A stretch of DNA of 64,000 nt from UPXZ01 sp049840795 (GTDB lineage: Bacteria; Bacteroidota; Bacteroidia; Bacteroidales; Paludibacteraceae), in NCBI GenBank assembly GCA_049840795.1, contig JASGJK010000005.1:33614-97613 (forward strand). The letters are read 5' to 3'. Position numbers and translations under genes: made by a program. Shown here one piece after another: positions 18,793-27,577 of this stretch. Within the stretch, counting starts at the first letter, position 1. Each line of letters begins with the position of its first letter. Below the pieces are notes generated by a model. The model made no database searches, was not told the origin of the DNA, and saw only the letters and a list, made by a program, of their open reading frames with translations.

Positions 18793-20142
18793 TTAATTTG
18801 TCTTTTCTCCAAGAATTTTTTCTAAATCGGATTTGGCTGTTAAATAGTCGGCAATAGCCTGATGGTATGACAATCGAGATTGCGTTATTGCTAATGAGGC
18901 ATTCTGTAATTCAATCATTGTACCGGCACCATTTTCGTATCTTTTCGAAGAAATGGTATATGCTTTTTGTGCAAGTTCTATGCTTTTGCTTGCGGCATCT
19001 ACTTGTTTCACCGTTTTGTTCATTCGGTCCATCGTGGAAAGTGCCTGCATTTGAAGCGAATTTTTGGTTTGTTCTCTTTGATAAACCAATTCTTCGTCCT
19101 GGATTTTTATTTTCTTTTCTTTAGGAATGTTTGTAAGAATTCCTGTAAGAGGTACATTCAAAGTTAACCCTACTACTAAGCCCGAACTTAACCACTCATT
19201 CAAAGCGGGTACTGTAACGGGAAGCTCTCCAAATTTTAATGAATAAGATTTGGCAACCGTTCCTGCATATCCGTATTGACTAAAAGCTGCCAATGTAGGC
19301 AGGCGCTGAGATTGTTGTAATTTCAAAGACCTTTGAACTTGTAAACGGCTAATATCCAATTGTTTTAAGTCGGAATTGTTCTCTAAAGAAATATCCTCAA
19401 CTTTATTCATTGCTACCACCTGATCCTTATAATAGGAAAGATTACCAACCACATTAATCGGCGTGGCAAAATCAATTCCCATCAGAATTTTCAAATATGT
19501 TTTGGCTTGCTCAATCCCATTTTCTGTTTGCAGTATTGTAGGCAAAAGATTATTAACTTGTACTTCAGCCGAAATATAATCGTAAGCAGCAAGTGTACCT
19601 ACCTCATAACCTTTCTTTGCAACTTCGTAATTCTTTTTGGCAACGTCATACCCGTCTTTCAATACAGTATATGAGTCTTGCGCAACAAGGACATTATAAT
19701 ATGCCTTTGTGACTTCGTTTCGCAAATTTATTCTCGAAGCATTTGCATTTTCTGTTGCAGCTTGCATTTCAATCGTAGTAAGCTTTATACTGTGCCATAA
19801 TGCTGGTGCATATAAAGGTAGCGATAGTGACAGACCTAATGTTGTATTGAAATCGGTAGGAGAATCCATAATCGTTCCAAACATACTCGTTTTAGCCGGC
19901 GCCAGATATTTTGAATATCGAGCTGAACCTTCCACATTTGGAATCAAAGCATACCAAGCGCTTTTCTTTGAATAGTCCACTCGCTCAATCTCTTTATCGG
20001 CAATTTTGATGGTAGGACTTTCGCTCATCGCAATGTCAATGGCTTGTGCCAGTGTTATCTGAACCGTGTCCTGTTTTTGTTGCCCTTTCACTGTGGCAAA
20101 CAAAATCACACAGACGAATAAAATTAAATTCTTCTTTTTCAT
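18793..20142 (-). CDS. TolC-family outer-membrane efflux protein
   Basis: The 449-residue product has a signal peptide (MKKKNLILFVCVILFATVKGQ) and two OEP repeats. Long helical segments such as LRNEVTKAYYNVLVAQDSYTVL and KGYEVGTLAAYDYISAEVQVN occur in the first half, and KAYTISSKRYENGAGTMIELQ near the end. These are the signature turns of TolC-like channels. It forms the outer-membrane exit duct for the RND pump encoded just downstream. The gene is 14 bp after the broken TetR gene, so the regulator and pump probably share a transcript. Confidence 0.93.
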   Translation of the reverse strand: MKKKNLILFVCVILFATVKGQQKQDTVQITLAQAIDIAMSESPTIKIADKEIERVDYSKKSAWYALIPNVEGSARYSKYLAPAKTSMFGTIMDSPTDFNTTLGLSLSLPLYAPALWHSIKLTTIEMQAATENANASRINLRNEVTKAYYNVLVAQDSYTVLKDGYDVAKKNYEVAKKGYEVGTLAAYDYISAEVQVNNLLPTILQTENGIEQAKTYLKILMGIDFATPINVVGNLSYYKDQVVAMNKVEDISLENNSDLKQLDISRLQVQRSLKLQQSQRLPTLAAFSQYGYAGTVAKSYSLKFGELPVTVPALNEWLSSGLVVGLTLNVPLTGILTNIPKEKKIKIQDEELVYQREQTKNSLQMQALSTMDRMNKTVKQVDAASKSIELAQKAYTISSKRYENGAGTMIELQNASLAITQSRLSYHQAIADYLTAKSDLEKILGEKTN

Positions 20143-20156
20143 ATTTGTAGTTATTC

Positions 20157-20417
20157 TTAATTATTATCTTTTGAAAGTTTATTTTGTACGTATTCAAATC
20201 CTTTTTCGTTGGTCACTAACCGAAGTGTCAAGTCTATTATAAAATTTGTCAAACGTTTTTCCTTTATTTTTGGTTCGGAAGCAAGCATCTCCTCGTACAA
20301 CGTTTTTATTGGCGCCGAGTGAAACAGCGATACCAACTCTACATCCATATCGCTCCGGTAATATCCTTCTTCTATCCCTTTCAAGAGATTTTGTTCAAAA
20401 TCGGCTTTAACCTGCAT
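20157..20417 (-). CDS. TetR-family regulator, C-terminal fragment after frameshift
   Basis: This 86-codon frame (MQVKADFEQNLLKGIEEGYYRSDMDVELVSL) is the ligand-binding helical half of the TetR-like protein that begins at 20767. The two frames overlap at 20381-20417. Adding one A in the GAA at about 20413 would join ..NRFKRSKE to MQVKADFEQ. On its own it has no DNA-binding domain and probably no function. Confidence 0.75.
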   Translation of the reverse strand: MQVKADFEQNLLKGIEEGYYRSDMDVELVSLFHSAPIKTLYEEMLASEPKIKEKRLTNFIIDLTLRLVTNEKGFEYVQNKLSKDNN

Positions 20418-20767
20418 TCTTTGCTCCTTTTAAATCTATTAAAAATTTCGGGATAATATTTCTGCAAATCATGTATAAATAAATGAGGACGCTTCCCTTC
20501 TGCTTTCTTTACTTCTTTAATAATTTGAACTAAAGCATCAATTGCATTCTTATTTTTATAAATATCACAAAATTTTGTATTACTGCATTCCTTAAAATAT
20601 CCTATTACTGACACAATCAAATCTTCCTTTTGTGGAAAATACTTATAAAATGTTTTTTTTGAGATATGAATATCGTTACAAATATTATCTACTGAAACAT
20701 TTCGAATGCCAAACTGGATAAATCTTTCTTCGGCAGATTTAATTATATCGTTTACTATTTTATCCAT
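20381..20767 (-). CDS. TetR-family transcriptional regulator, N-terminal part (frameshifted)
   Basis: The first 50 residues form a TetR helix-turn-helix (MDKIVNDIIKSAEERFIQFG, then VDNICNDIHISKKTFYKYFPQKEDLIV). The ligand-binding domain follows to about residue 118 (YPEIFNRFKRSKE), where the frame switches and ends after CRLKPILNKIS. The rest of the domain is encoded in the next frame. Lying immediately upstream of the efflux operon, it is presumably the local repressor. If the lesion is real, dimerisation should fail and the pump would be derepressed. Confidence 0.85.
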   Translation of the reverse strand: MDKIVNDIIKSAEERFIQFGIRNVSVDNICNDIHISKKTFYKYFPQKEDLIVSVIGYFKECSNTKFCDIYKNKNAIDALVQIIKEVKKAEGKRPHLFIHDLQKYYPEIFNRFKRSKECRLKPILNKIS

Positions 20768-20933
20768 GATTATTAAAATTTGCGTGCAAAATTACACAAA
20801 AACATAAATACAAGTATTACATTTCTATAAATTATTTGTGTTAAAATATATTTAACAAAATCAAATCACTATAAAACAGACTACTATGCGTGCATAAAGG
20901 AAACTTAAAAACTAAAATAGTTTCCAAGTTGAC

Positions 20934-20964
20934 AAATAAAAAAGATGGAATAAGACTCCATCTT
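20934..20964 (-). terminator. Terminator hairpin (minus strand)
   Basis: On the minus strand AAGATGGA, a 7-nt loop and TCCATCTT are followed by a T-rich tract. It lies downstream of the CYTH gene. Confidence 0.75.
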
Positions 20965-20969
20965 CACAA

Positions 20970-21000
20970 ATCTGTCTCTTTTTGTCAAAAAAAGACAGAT
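20970..21000. terminator. Hairpin directly after CYTH gene
   Basis: ATCTGTCT (20970-20977) pairs with AGACAGAT (20993-21000), and an inner T5/A5 pairing extends the stem. It abuts the CYTH stop codon and may act with the hairpin at 20934. The rest of 20768-21002 carries no gene. Confidence 0.55.
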
Positions 21001-21002
21001 GT

Positions 21003-21482
21003 TTATTCCCAATTTTTGTAGGGGTGTTTTGAAATATAGGAATTGTAATACCGCTTGTCATACGTTACTTCTTCACCGAGCCAATCGGGCTTTAAGAAAA
21101 TTTCATTCTCTGATTCCAATTCTAATTCGGCAATCAGCAATCCTTCATTTTCATTATGAAATACATCTATCTCAAACGTTTTTCCTGCAAATATCACTTC
21201 ATAACGTGTTTTATCGATTATACCGGCATCACAAAGTTCCAATAATTCCTTTGCATCGTTCAGAGAAATCTCTTTTTCCCATTCAAAACGGCTAAAACCG
21301 TTTTCGTTTACTTCACCTTTGATGGTGAGGAACGCTTTTTCACCTTTTGAGCGCACACGAACGGTACGTTTTCCATCGGCACACAAATAACCTTGTGTAA
21401 TGCGATAATTCCCGGATGATAAATGCTTAAATTCACCGTTGACCAAAAATTTTCTCTCTATTTCTATGTGTTTATTGTTCAT
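21003..21482 (-). CDS. CYTH domain protein (tripolyphosphatase-like)
   Basis: The 159-residue protein opens with HIEIERKFLVNG, the ExExK signature of CYTH enzymes. Paired basic and acidic strands of the triphosphate tunnel follow: YRITQGYLC, RTVRVRSKGEKAFLTIKGE, RFEWEKEIS, KTRYEVIFAGKTFEIDVFH and LLIAELELESENE. Bacterial single-domain members bind metal and hydrolyse inorganic triphosphate or nucleoside triphosphates in the cytoplasm. Length is complete. It lies 30 bp downstream of the AddB-like nuclease gene on the same strand, so they may be cotranscribed. Confidence 0.9.
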   Translation of the reverse strand: MNNKHIEIERKFLVNGEFKHLSSGNYRITQGYLCADGKRTVRVRSKGEKAFLTIKGEVNENGFSRFEWEKEISLNDAKELLELCDAGIIDKTRYEVIFAGKTFEIDVFHNENEGLLIAELELESENEIFLKPDWLGEEVTYDKRYYNSYISKHPYKNWE

Positions 21483-21512
21483 TTTATGAGGTTAATCCAA
21501 TAGATACTTTTT

Positions 21513-22172
21513 TTAATATCGAGGTCGTCTTCTATCTTCTACAAATAATATTGAAAGCACAATATTTCGCATGGTTGTAGCGCTTGCTGCTTGCGTAAAG
21601 GGTATTTCCGTATCAAATATTTCTTCCAGCAGCGTGGTCATCTTTTCGGTAAATTCGACTTCGTAATCAGCAAAATCTTCTACTTGCAGGGTTACATTTC
21701 TTTCGGGTTTCTGTACGATATCTGTATCGAAACTGTTACTAAATATATTTCTCACGTAATATATTTGCGGTACAATCGACTTATTGTCAGCATATTTCCG
21801 ATAAAGCAAACTATACAAAAATGTTTGAAGCACATATTTTGGGCGGTTATCTTTGTCGTGCCCGAAAACCTCATCCAAATCTTTAAAATTCAGGTTTCCC
21901 GTTCCAGACTTATAGTCAATCACCCGTACCGTACCTTCTTTTTCTTCCGCCCGGTCGATAATTCCTTTCAGGTTAACCGAAAATGCGCCATCGAAAACTG
22001 CAAGCGAAATTCGTTCCGTTTTTTCCGAAGCAAGATAGGTAAACGGCGTTTTTGTTTTGTCGTAAGCCAGTACCTGACGAATGTATTTTTCTATCACTTT
22101 TGCTATCAGCAAATAGTTTCCTTCCAACTGAATTTCGGTATTCTTTTTTTTGAAATATTTCCGAAAACGCAA
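21513..22172 (-). CDS. AddB-like nuclease, C-terminal part (PD-(D/E)XK domain), after frameshift
   Basis: This frame carries the nuclease module: GIIDRAEEKEGTVRVIDYKSG (motif D..(D/E)xK), then LQTFLYSLLYRKY. It continues the protein starting at 24411. The junction is the T8 run at 22144-22151 (A8 on the coding strand); seven bases would restore IFQKKNTEIQLEGNYLL. Near the end, ATTMRNIVLSILFV replaces an expected cysteine cluster. In another frame, after dropping two bases, C..C.F...C (CEYCAFNIIC) appears, hinting at further damage at about 21570. The first ATG of this frame, at 22172, is not a real start. Confidence 0.75.
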   Translation of the reverse strand: MRFRKYFKKKNTEIQLEGNYLLIAKVIEKYIRQVLAYDKTKTPFTYLASEKTERISLAVFDGAFSVNLKGIIDRAEEKEGTVRVIDYKSGTGNLNFKDLDEVFGHDKDNRPKYVLQTFLYSLLYRKYADNKSIVPQIYYVRNIFSNSFDTDIVQKPERNVTLQVEDFADYEVEFTEKMTTLLEEIFDTEIPFTQAASATTMRNIVLSILFVEDRRRPRY

Positions 22173-24411
22173 TACGTACCAATTTGCCGATGTAGAGCGG
22201 ATTGTTCAACACCGTGTCTATATGTGAGGCATTGACCACTTTTCCTTCCAATGGAAGATAAATATCTTGCATTACACGGTGTAAAAGCGTACCGAACATA
22301 TTTGCTTCGATGTTTTCGGCTACTTCATCGGCTTCTTCTACCCTCTCGATTTGCGAAAAATAAAATTTCAACGGGCAGTCGATATAATTATTCAGTGAAC
22401 TTGCCGAAAATGCTTTAGCATCTCCCGTTTGCGCTGTAAATCGCATCAATTTTTCCATTACATCGGGTGTTTTATGCACCTCTATGGACTTATTTGTGGG
22501 AAAACGTATGTCAAACGCTAAATTTTTAAGTGCTAACTTTACACCGTAATGATACTCTAACTGATAGGCGAAACGACTCATCTCACCTGTTTGTCCGGCG
22601 TCAATGCGTGTGTCGTAGAGGAAGAATATGCGTTTTGCCCGCTGTATTAGTCGATAAAAATTGTAAGAAGCTATAGCATCTCTATTTTCGATGGTTGGTA
22701 AGGCAAAGGCTCGGCGTAAATTATACGGAATAAAACTGTTGGAATTGCTTTTGTTCGGGAATAAACCCTCGTTGAAAGAACAAATAATTACATTTTCAAA
22801 ATCCAGTCCTCGTGTCTCAAGTGTTCCCATAATTTGCACTCCTTCAAGAGGTTCGCCTTCAAAAGGTATTGTCAACCCTGATGTTAACTGTTTGATAATA
22901 CGCACCATCGTATCTACAGAGATTTCAATATCGTCCGGTGATTTTGATAAAATATCCTTTAATCGGTTCAGCGTGGTGTAATATTCATACAAAAAATCTT
23001 TATCGATTTCTACCTTTTTATTTTTATCGGATATTTTTTTTACCTCTAAATACAAATTTTTCAATATATGTAGCAGGTAATCGAGAAATGCGCCGGAATG
23101 ATCACAAGCATTGAATACATCCGATGAAAAGCTATTGAACGAGAAGGCATCTTGTTCTACAAAAATTTTATTTTCTTCGATTATTTTCTTCGACATCAAC
23201 CGGGCATCTTCTCTGCAAAGTAACTGAATATATGGATGATGCAGTATATTTTGCACGGTTTGATAATAGTATGCTACCCCTCCACTTACATTGCGTTTTC
23301 TGCGTTGCAATTCAAATAAATACTCGACAAATGCCGAAACAGGCGTTGACTTGATGGGAAAACCCATTGTTACATTTACTTTCTCTATTTGTGCAGGAAG
23401 CGAATATAACATTGGAAGAAGTAAGTTTTCGTCCGGCAATACTACGGCTGTTTCCGTCCAATTCTTACATTCGCCATTGGCGGGATAAAGTTTGTCCAAC
23501 AAACGGCAAGTCTCTTTAGCCTGCCCTACGGAAGACGGAACAGAAATAAGTTCAAATATCTTATTTTTCAGCGGATTATCTTCTTTTTCAATATTTAGTT
23601 TTGAGGGAAACAATTTCAAATTTTCTCGACAAAACATTGACGCGGGATTGTCTTCATCCGTTAATTGTTCACCTTCGTAATCCCAATAAAAATCTGCCTG
23701 ATTCCTTTTCAATAATTGTTCAAACAGCTTTTTCTCGCACGGATTAAGCGCGTTGAAACCGACAAAGACAAACTGTTTATGAAGAAAAAACGTTATTTCT
23801 TCGTAATTTTCGAGTCGGGTAACCACATTGCGGCAAATCATCGCATCTGTGCCCAAATTTGCCTGCGTCAGATCGGCTCGTAGTTGTTTATAAATGGGAT
23901 AGAGCACACGCCAAACAGCAATAAAATCTTCCTGTGTTTTCTTCTCCGTGACCGGTAAAAAATGTTCCCAAAATTGCTGCAAAGCCTTCACCTGTTCTTC
24001 TGAAAACACATTGAAAAGGCGATCAATTTCTTTTAATTCGGTTACATTTGTGAATAACTGCTCTACGTCCACAAGGTACCTATCTACTTCATCAAAGTCG
24101 TTAATTAACATTTCGCCCCATCCGGCAAATACATCAAACGTCTCTTCACGTTTGCTTATTTGTCTAAAAATAACATAAAGTCGAAACAGCAACTCGGTTT
24201 TGTCAGCCGGCAATTGTGTAGAAGCGGCATTAAACAGTTCGTTCACCGCCACTACTTCGGGCGAAAAAACCGGACTTTCAATGATTTCAGACAGATATTT
24301 TTGGAAAAAAAGCCCGGCGCGCTTATTGGGAAAAACAAACGTAAAATGGCTAATATCTTGCTGATATTCATTATAAAAAGCCTTCGCAACCCGAAAAAGA
24401 AATGGAGTCAT
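21973..24411 (-). CDS. AddB-like helicase-nuclease, N-terminal part (UvrD-like fold), frameshifted
   Basis: The protein begins MTPFLFRVAKAFYNEYQQDI and shows the fold of Bacteroidetes AddB-like proteins: FTFVFPNKRAGLFFQKYL (an altered Walker-A region), TAVVLPDENLLLPMLYSLP, VQIMGTLETRGLDFENVIIC (helicase motif region) and LNNYIDCPLKFYFSQIERV (start of the nuclease domain). The meaningful frame ends at about 22150; the remaining 59 codons (KEYRNSVGRKLF onward) are out of frame. Its relatives process double-strand DNA ends with an AddA partner, which is not in this window. Together the two parts give the usual length of about 960 residues. Confidence 0.8.
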   Translation of the reverse strand: MTPFLFRVAKAFYNEYQQDISHFTFVFPNKRAGLFFQKYLSEIIESPVFSPEVVAVNELFNAASTQLPADKTELLFRLYVIFRQISKREETFDVFAGWGEMLINDFDEVDRYLVDVEQLFTNVTELKEIDRLFNVFSEEQVKALQQFWEHFLPVTEKKTQEDFIAVWRVLYPIYKQLRADLTQANLGTDAMICRNVVTRLENYEEITFFLHKQFVFVGFNALNPCEKKLFEQLLKRNQADFYWDYEGEQLTDEDNPASMFCRENLKLFPSKLNIEKEDNPLKNKIFELISVPSSVGQAKETCRLLDKLYPANGECKNWTETAVVLPDENLLLPMLYSLPAQIEKVNVTMGFPIKSTPVSAFVEYLFELQRRKRNVSGGVAYYYQTVQNILHHPYIQLLCREDARLMSKKIIEENKIFVEQDAFSFNSFSSDVFNACDHSGAFLDYLLHILKNLYLEVKKISDKNKKVEIDKDFLYEYYTTLNRLKDILSKSPDDIEISVDTMVRIIKQLTSGLTIPFEGEPLEGVQIMGTLETRGLDFENVIICSFNEGLFPNKSNSNSFIPYNLRRAFALPTIENRDAIASYNFYRLIQRAKRIFFLYDTRIDAGQTGEMSRFAYQLEYHYGVKLALKNLAFDIRFPTNKSIEVHKTPDVMEKLMRFTAQTGDAKAFSASSLNNYIDCPLKFYFSQIERVEEADEVAENIEANMFGTLLHRVMQDIYLPLEGKVVNASHIDTVLNNPLYIGKLVRIAFSEIFQKKEYRNSVGRKLFADSKSDRKIHSSGTGLRQNKNAVYLSCFGKNGTNFACSFRWRIFG

Positions 24412-24650
24412 AAAATTTTCAAAAATCGTTGTGCTAAATTACATAAAAATATTCATTCCGTGTCATATTTTTATTTTTTGTACGGTATAAATTACCAAAA
24501 ATAGTTGAATCATTAGAAAAGCAAAGCGCCACACATTACACATTATTGAAAAAATATTAAGTTTCAGCCATTTTAATACTCTTAAAAATACATTTGTAAG
24601 AAATTTTCAATTAAATTCGCAACCTGATAATAAATTTTCAGTAAACCTAG

Positions 24651-24668
24651 GGAGGTATTAATATCTCC
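24651..24668. promoter_or_regulatory. Inverted repeat upstream of DUF554 gene
   Basis: GGAGGTATTAATATCTCC is an 18-bp inverted repeat with one mismatched pair, 33 bp before the start at 24701. It could be an operator or part of the ribosome-binding region. The evidence is only symmetry and position. Confidence 0.3.
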
Positions 24669-24700
24669 AATAAATTAACTATCAACATAAATCAAGCACA

Positions 24701-25378
24701 ATGATCGGAACCATTGTAAATACAGTTGCGGTAATCGCAGGCGGGAGCATCGGACTATTATTAAAAAAAGGAATGCCCGAACGGATGAAAACTATTTATT
24801 TTCAGGCAGTAGGATTATTTACTATTGCCATCGGAGTTACGATGGTGTATAATATGCAACATATCCTGATAGTTGTTTCGAGCCTGGCTGTAGGGTCATT
24901 AATCGGCGAATGGTTAAATCTTGAAGCACGCGCCGAAAAGCTGACCAATCAATTAAAACATCGCTTTAAAATTGGTAACGAACGGTTTTCCGAAGGATTA
25001 ATCACTTCTTTTCTGCTTTTTTGCATCGGTTCGATGACCATTATCGGCGCTATAAACGAAGGACTTGGCATCTCTTCCGATTTGCTCTATACCAAATCGC
25101 TAATGGATTTATTTTCTGCAATGTTACTCGCATCCGCTTTTGGCTCCGGAGTTATCTTTTCAGCTATTCCTTTATTTCTTTTTCAGGGTTTAATCACCCT
25201 CATAGCAATGTTTGCAGGCGATTTTCTTTCAAAAGACATTATTGCGGGGTTAACAGCGCTGGGAGGCATACTGTTGATTGGCTTAGGCATAAACATATTG
25301 GAATTAAAGAAACTTCGTGTAATTAATATGCTTCCGAGCCTTATTATTATCATTCTTCTGATGTCCGTTTTTATTTAA
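24701..25378 (+). CDS. DUF554 family membrane protein (YdfK-like)
   Basis: The 225-residue protein is almost entirely hydrophobic helices. It opens MIGTIVNTVAVIAGGSIGLLL, with a glycine-rich first helix and GMPERMKTIYFQAVGLFTIAIG, as in DUF554. It has the usual SLIGEWLNLEARAEKL loop and FLLFCIGSMTIIGAINEGL. The function of the family is unknown; an inner-membrane transporter is often suggested. It is separated from the carboxylase operon by about 130 bp and may be monocistronic. It is complete. Confidence 0.88.
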   Translation: MIGTIVNTVAVIAGGSIGLLLKKGMPERMKTIYFQAVGLFTIAIGVTMVYNMQHILIVVSSLAVGSLIGEWLNLEARAEKLTNQLKHRFKIGNERFSEGLITSFLLFCIGSMTIIGAINEGLGISSDLLYTKSLMDLFSAMLLASAFGSGVIFSAIPLFLFQGLITLIAMFAGDFLSKDIIAGLTALGGILLIGLGINILELKKLRVINMLPSLIIIILLMSVFI

Positions 25379-25511
25379 AAAACAGACAAACTTTTGCATT
25401 TTTCCCACTATTTCAGTCAAAAAACAATTACTGTTGAACAATTGAAATATTATTCCGTTAAATTTGAGAATAGGATTAAATTTACTGAACTATAATTTTA
25501 ATGTCGATAAA

Positions 25512-26099
25512 ATGAGCAAAAGAAACATCTTTGAAAGAAGATTGAAAATGCTGGAGGAAATGGAAAACAACGCCGTTGAGAAGCAGCATTTAAAAGGCAA
25601 ACTAACCGCACGCGAGAGGCTAAACATCCTTTTTGACGAAGGGAGTTTTTTTGAATTTAATTCATTTGTGGAGCCAGCTTTGGAAACAAACAAAAAAGGA
25701 TTAGGCTTTGGCGATGGTGTAGTAGTGGGTAGAGGATTAATTCAGGGACGTAGCGTATTTGCTTATGCTCAGGATTTTACGGTAATGGGTGGTTCGCTCG
25801 GATATGCTCACGGTATGAAAATAGCCAAAGTGCAAGAAATGGCGCTCAAATTTGGCGCGCCTTGTGTGGGCTTGATCGATAGTGGCGGTGCACGCATTCA
25901 GGAAGGAATCAACAGCCTTTCCGCTTATGCCAAGATTTTTCACAATAATGTTAAATCATCCGGTATTATTCCCCAAATCAGTGTAATACTTGGACCCGCT
26001 GCCGGTGGTGCGGTTTACTCACCCGCAATGACCGACTTTGTTTTTATGACCAACCAAACGTCCTATATGTTTGTTACCGGTCCAGATGTAGTAAAATAA
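25512..26099 (+). CDS. Acyl-CoA carboxylase carboxyltransferase (PccB/MmdA-like), N-terminal part before in-frame TAA
   Basis: I start at the ATG at 25512 (MSKRNIFERRLKMLEEMENN); the upstream in-frame ATG at 25464 adds a non-conserved leader. The crotonase-fold N-domain is clear: GKLTARERLNILFDEGSFFE, FAYAQDFTVMGGSLGYAHG, GLIDSGGARIQEGINSLSAYAKIF and GPAAGGAVYSPAMTDFVFM. The frame is closed by TAA at 26097-26099, codon 196, after FVTGPDVVK. Homologs continue there with an E/T-like residue, and the reading frame resumes without any shift (VLNQDITMDELGGGN). The enzyme transfers carboxyl from biotin to propionyl-CoA or a related acyl-CoA, so this is a nonsense mutation in a central metabolic gene, or a base-calling error. 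Confidence 0.85.
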   Translation: MSKRNIFERRLKMLEEMENNAVEKQHLKGKLTARERLNILFDEGSFFEFNSFVEPALETNKKGLGFGDGVVVGRGLIQGRSVFAYAQDFTVMGGSLGYAHGMKIAKVQEMALKFGAPCVGLIDSGGARIQEGINSLSAYAKIFHNNVKSSGIIPQISVILGPAAGGAVYSPAMTDFVFMTNQTSYMFVTGPDVVK

Positions 26100-26120
26100 G
26101 TTCTCAATCAGGACATTACG

Positions 26121-27044
26121 ATGGATGAATTAGGAGGAGGAAACGTACATGCCGAAAAAAGCGGCGTTGCACATTTTGTATATGAAGACGAGGAACACGC
26201 TATTATGGCAGTTCGCAAACTGCTCTCTTATCTTCCTTTAAATAATTTTGATCCGCTTCCCGTTTCAGCTGACATTAATTTTTTTGACGGCAGGCAGGAG
26301 TATCTGAATAAAATCGTACCGGAAGATGCCAACAGACCGTACGATATGAAAGAAATTATCCATATAATTTGCGATAGCGACAGTTTTTTCGAAGTCCACG
26401 AAAAATACGCGCAAAACATCATGGTAGGATTTGCACGTTTAAATGGCAAAACCGTAGGAATTGTCGCAAATCAGCCTAAAGTAATGGCTGGAACATTGGA
26501 TATTAATGCCAGTTTGAAAGGTGCGCGTTTTGTCCGTTTTTGCGATGCGTTTAATATCCCGTTATTAGTACTTGAAGATGTCCCCGGTTTCCTTCCCGGA
26601 ACAGAACAAGAGCACAGCGGGATTATCCGAAACGGTGCAAAACTTCTCTATGCTTTTTGCGAAGCAACCGTACCGAAAATCACCGTTATCACTCGTAAAG
26701 CGTATGGAGGCGCCTTTGTAGTGATGAACAGTTTGGGCACAGGTGGCGACTTTAATTTTGCGTGGCCCACCGCAGAAATTGCTGTAATGGGTCCCGAAGG
26801 AGCTATCAAGATTGTGAACCGCGCCGAATTAGCCAAAGCCGAAGACCGCAAGCAATTGGAAAAAGAATTGACCGAGAAATATAAAAACGAAATAGCAAAT
26901 CCATTTAAAGCAGAGGAATTAGCTATGATTGACGAAGTGATAAACCCTTCGCAAACGCGAAATGTTTTAATTACGGCGTTTGACATCTTGTCCAACAAGC
27001 AATACTCGGCTCCGGAGCGCAAGCACGGAAATATTCCATTGTAA
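26121..27044 (+). CDS. Acyl-CoA carboxylase carboxyltransferase (PccB/MmdA-like), C-terminal part
   Basis: This is in the same frame as the segment ending at 26099, and coding similarity resumes directly after the stop. The C-domain shows MDELGGGNVHAEKSGVAHF, VGFARLNGKTVGIVANQPKV, LLVLEDVPGFLPGTEQEHSG, TRKAYGGAFVVMNS and FAWPTAEIAVMGPEGAI, all landmarks of acyl-CoA carboxylase beta subunits. Restart at the ATG at 26121 has no obvious ribosome site. The next genes encode biotin carboxylase and biotin carrier, and an IS1595 element now sits between. Confidence 0.85.
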   Translation: MDELGGGNVHAEKSGVAHFVYEDEEHAIMAVRKLLSYLPLNNFDPLPVSADINFFDGRQEYLNKIVPEDANRPYDMKEIIHIICDSDSFFEVHEKYAQNIMVGFARLNGKTVGIVANQPKVMAGTLDINASLKGARFVRFCDAFNIPLLVLEDVPGFLPGTEQEHSGIIRNGAKLLYAFCEATVPKITVITRKAYGGAFVVMNSLGTGGDFNFAWPTAEIAVMGPEGAIKIVNRAELAKAEDRKQLEKELTEKYKNEIANPFKAEELAMIDEVINPSQTRNVLITAFDILSNKQYSAPERKHGNIPL

Positions 27045-27199
27045 ATCCGTCTCTTTTATCATAATATAGCTGGTATTTATTATCTAATAACACAGCATAT
27101 TGCAGGTTTTTAATTTTTTCAAAAATATTTTTTATATCAATATATTGGTATAGGCGTTTAGTTCGCTGTAATTTTGGATAAATCTGCTACTTTTGTAGC

Positions 27200-27538
27200 G
27201 TGGATATTAGGAAACAATATATAGGAGTGAATTCAATAGAGTTCAATAAATATTTTCAGACACAGGAGGATTGCTATCGCTATGTTTCAGAAATAAAATG
27301 GTCAGCCGAGCATCCTTACCAATGTAAGAAGTGTGGTCATTTGAAATTTGGCAAAGGCAAAAAGCCCTATTCACATCGTTGCGCCAAATGCAATTACGAT
27401 GAAAGCCCCACTTCTGGAACTATGTTTGACAAGTTGAAATTTTCATTGCTTATCGCATTTCATATCTGTTTTAAAATTAGCACCAAGAAGAAAGGAATGT
27501 CTTCATTGGAATTGTCAGAGGAATTTGGATTGCGTTAG
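27200..27538 (+). CDS. IS1595 transposase, N-terminal part (zinc ribbon) before in-frame TAG
   Basis: The frame begins MDIRKQYIGVNSIEFNKYF and carries an N-terminal zinc ribbon (CKKCGHLKF, CAKCNYDESPTSGTMF) typical of ISXO2-like transposases, then STKKKGMSSLELSEEFGLR. TAG at 27536-27538 stands where relatives have glutamine (LRQKTVWEFKWKI). After it, KTVWEFKWKIQQAM continues in the same frame to the catalytic domain. The second copy in this window carries the same TAG. Confidence 0.88.
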   Translation: MDIRKQYIGVNSIEFNKYFQTQEDCYRYVSEIKWSAEHPYQCKKCGHLKFGKGKKPYSHRCAKCNYDESPTSGTMFDKLKFSLLIAFHICFKISTKKKGMSSLELSEEFGLR

Positions 27539-27577
27539 AAAACAGTATGGGAATTTAAGTGGAAAATCCAACAAGCA

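Noticed and set aside
26097..26099. Stop-codon reassignment (TAA or TAG read as sense)
   Set aside because: Dozens of intact genes here end normally at TAA or TAG at the expected length, so isolated in-frame stops are better explained as mutations.
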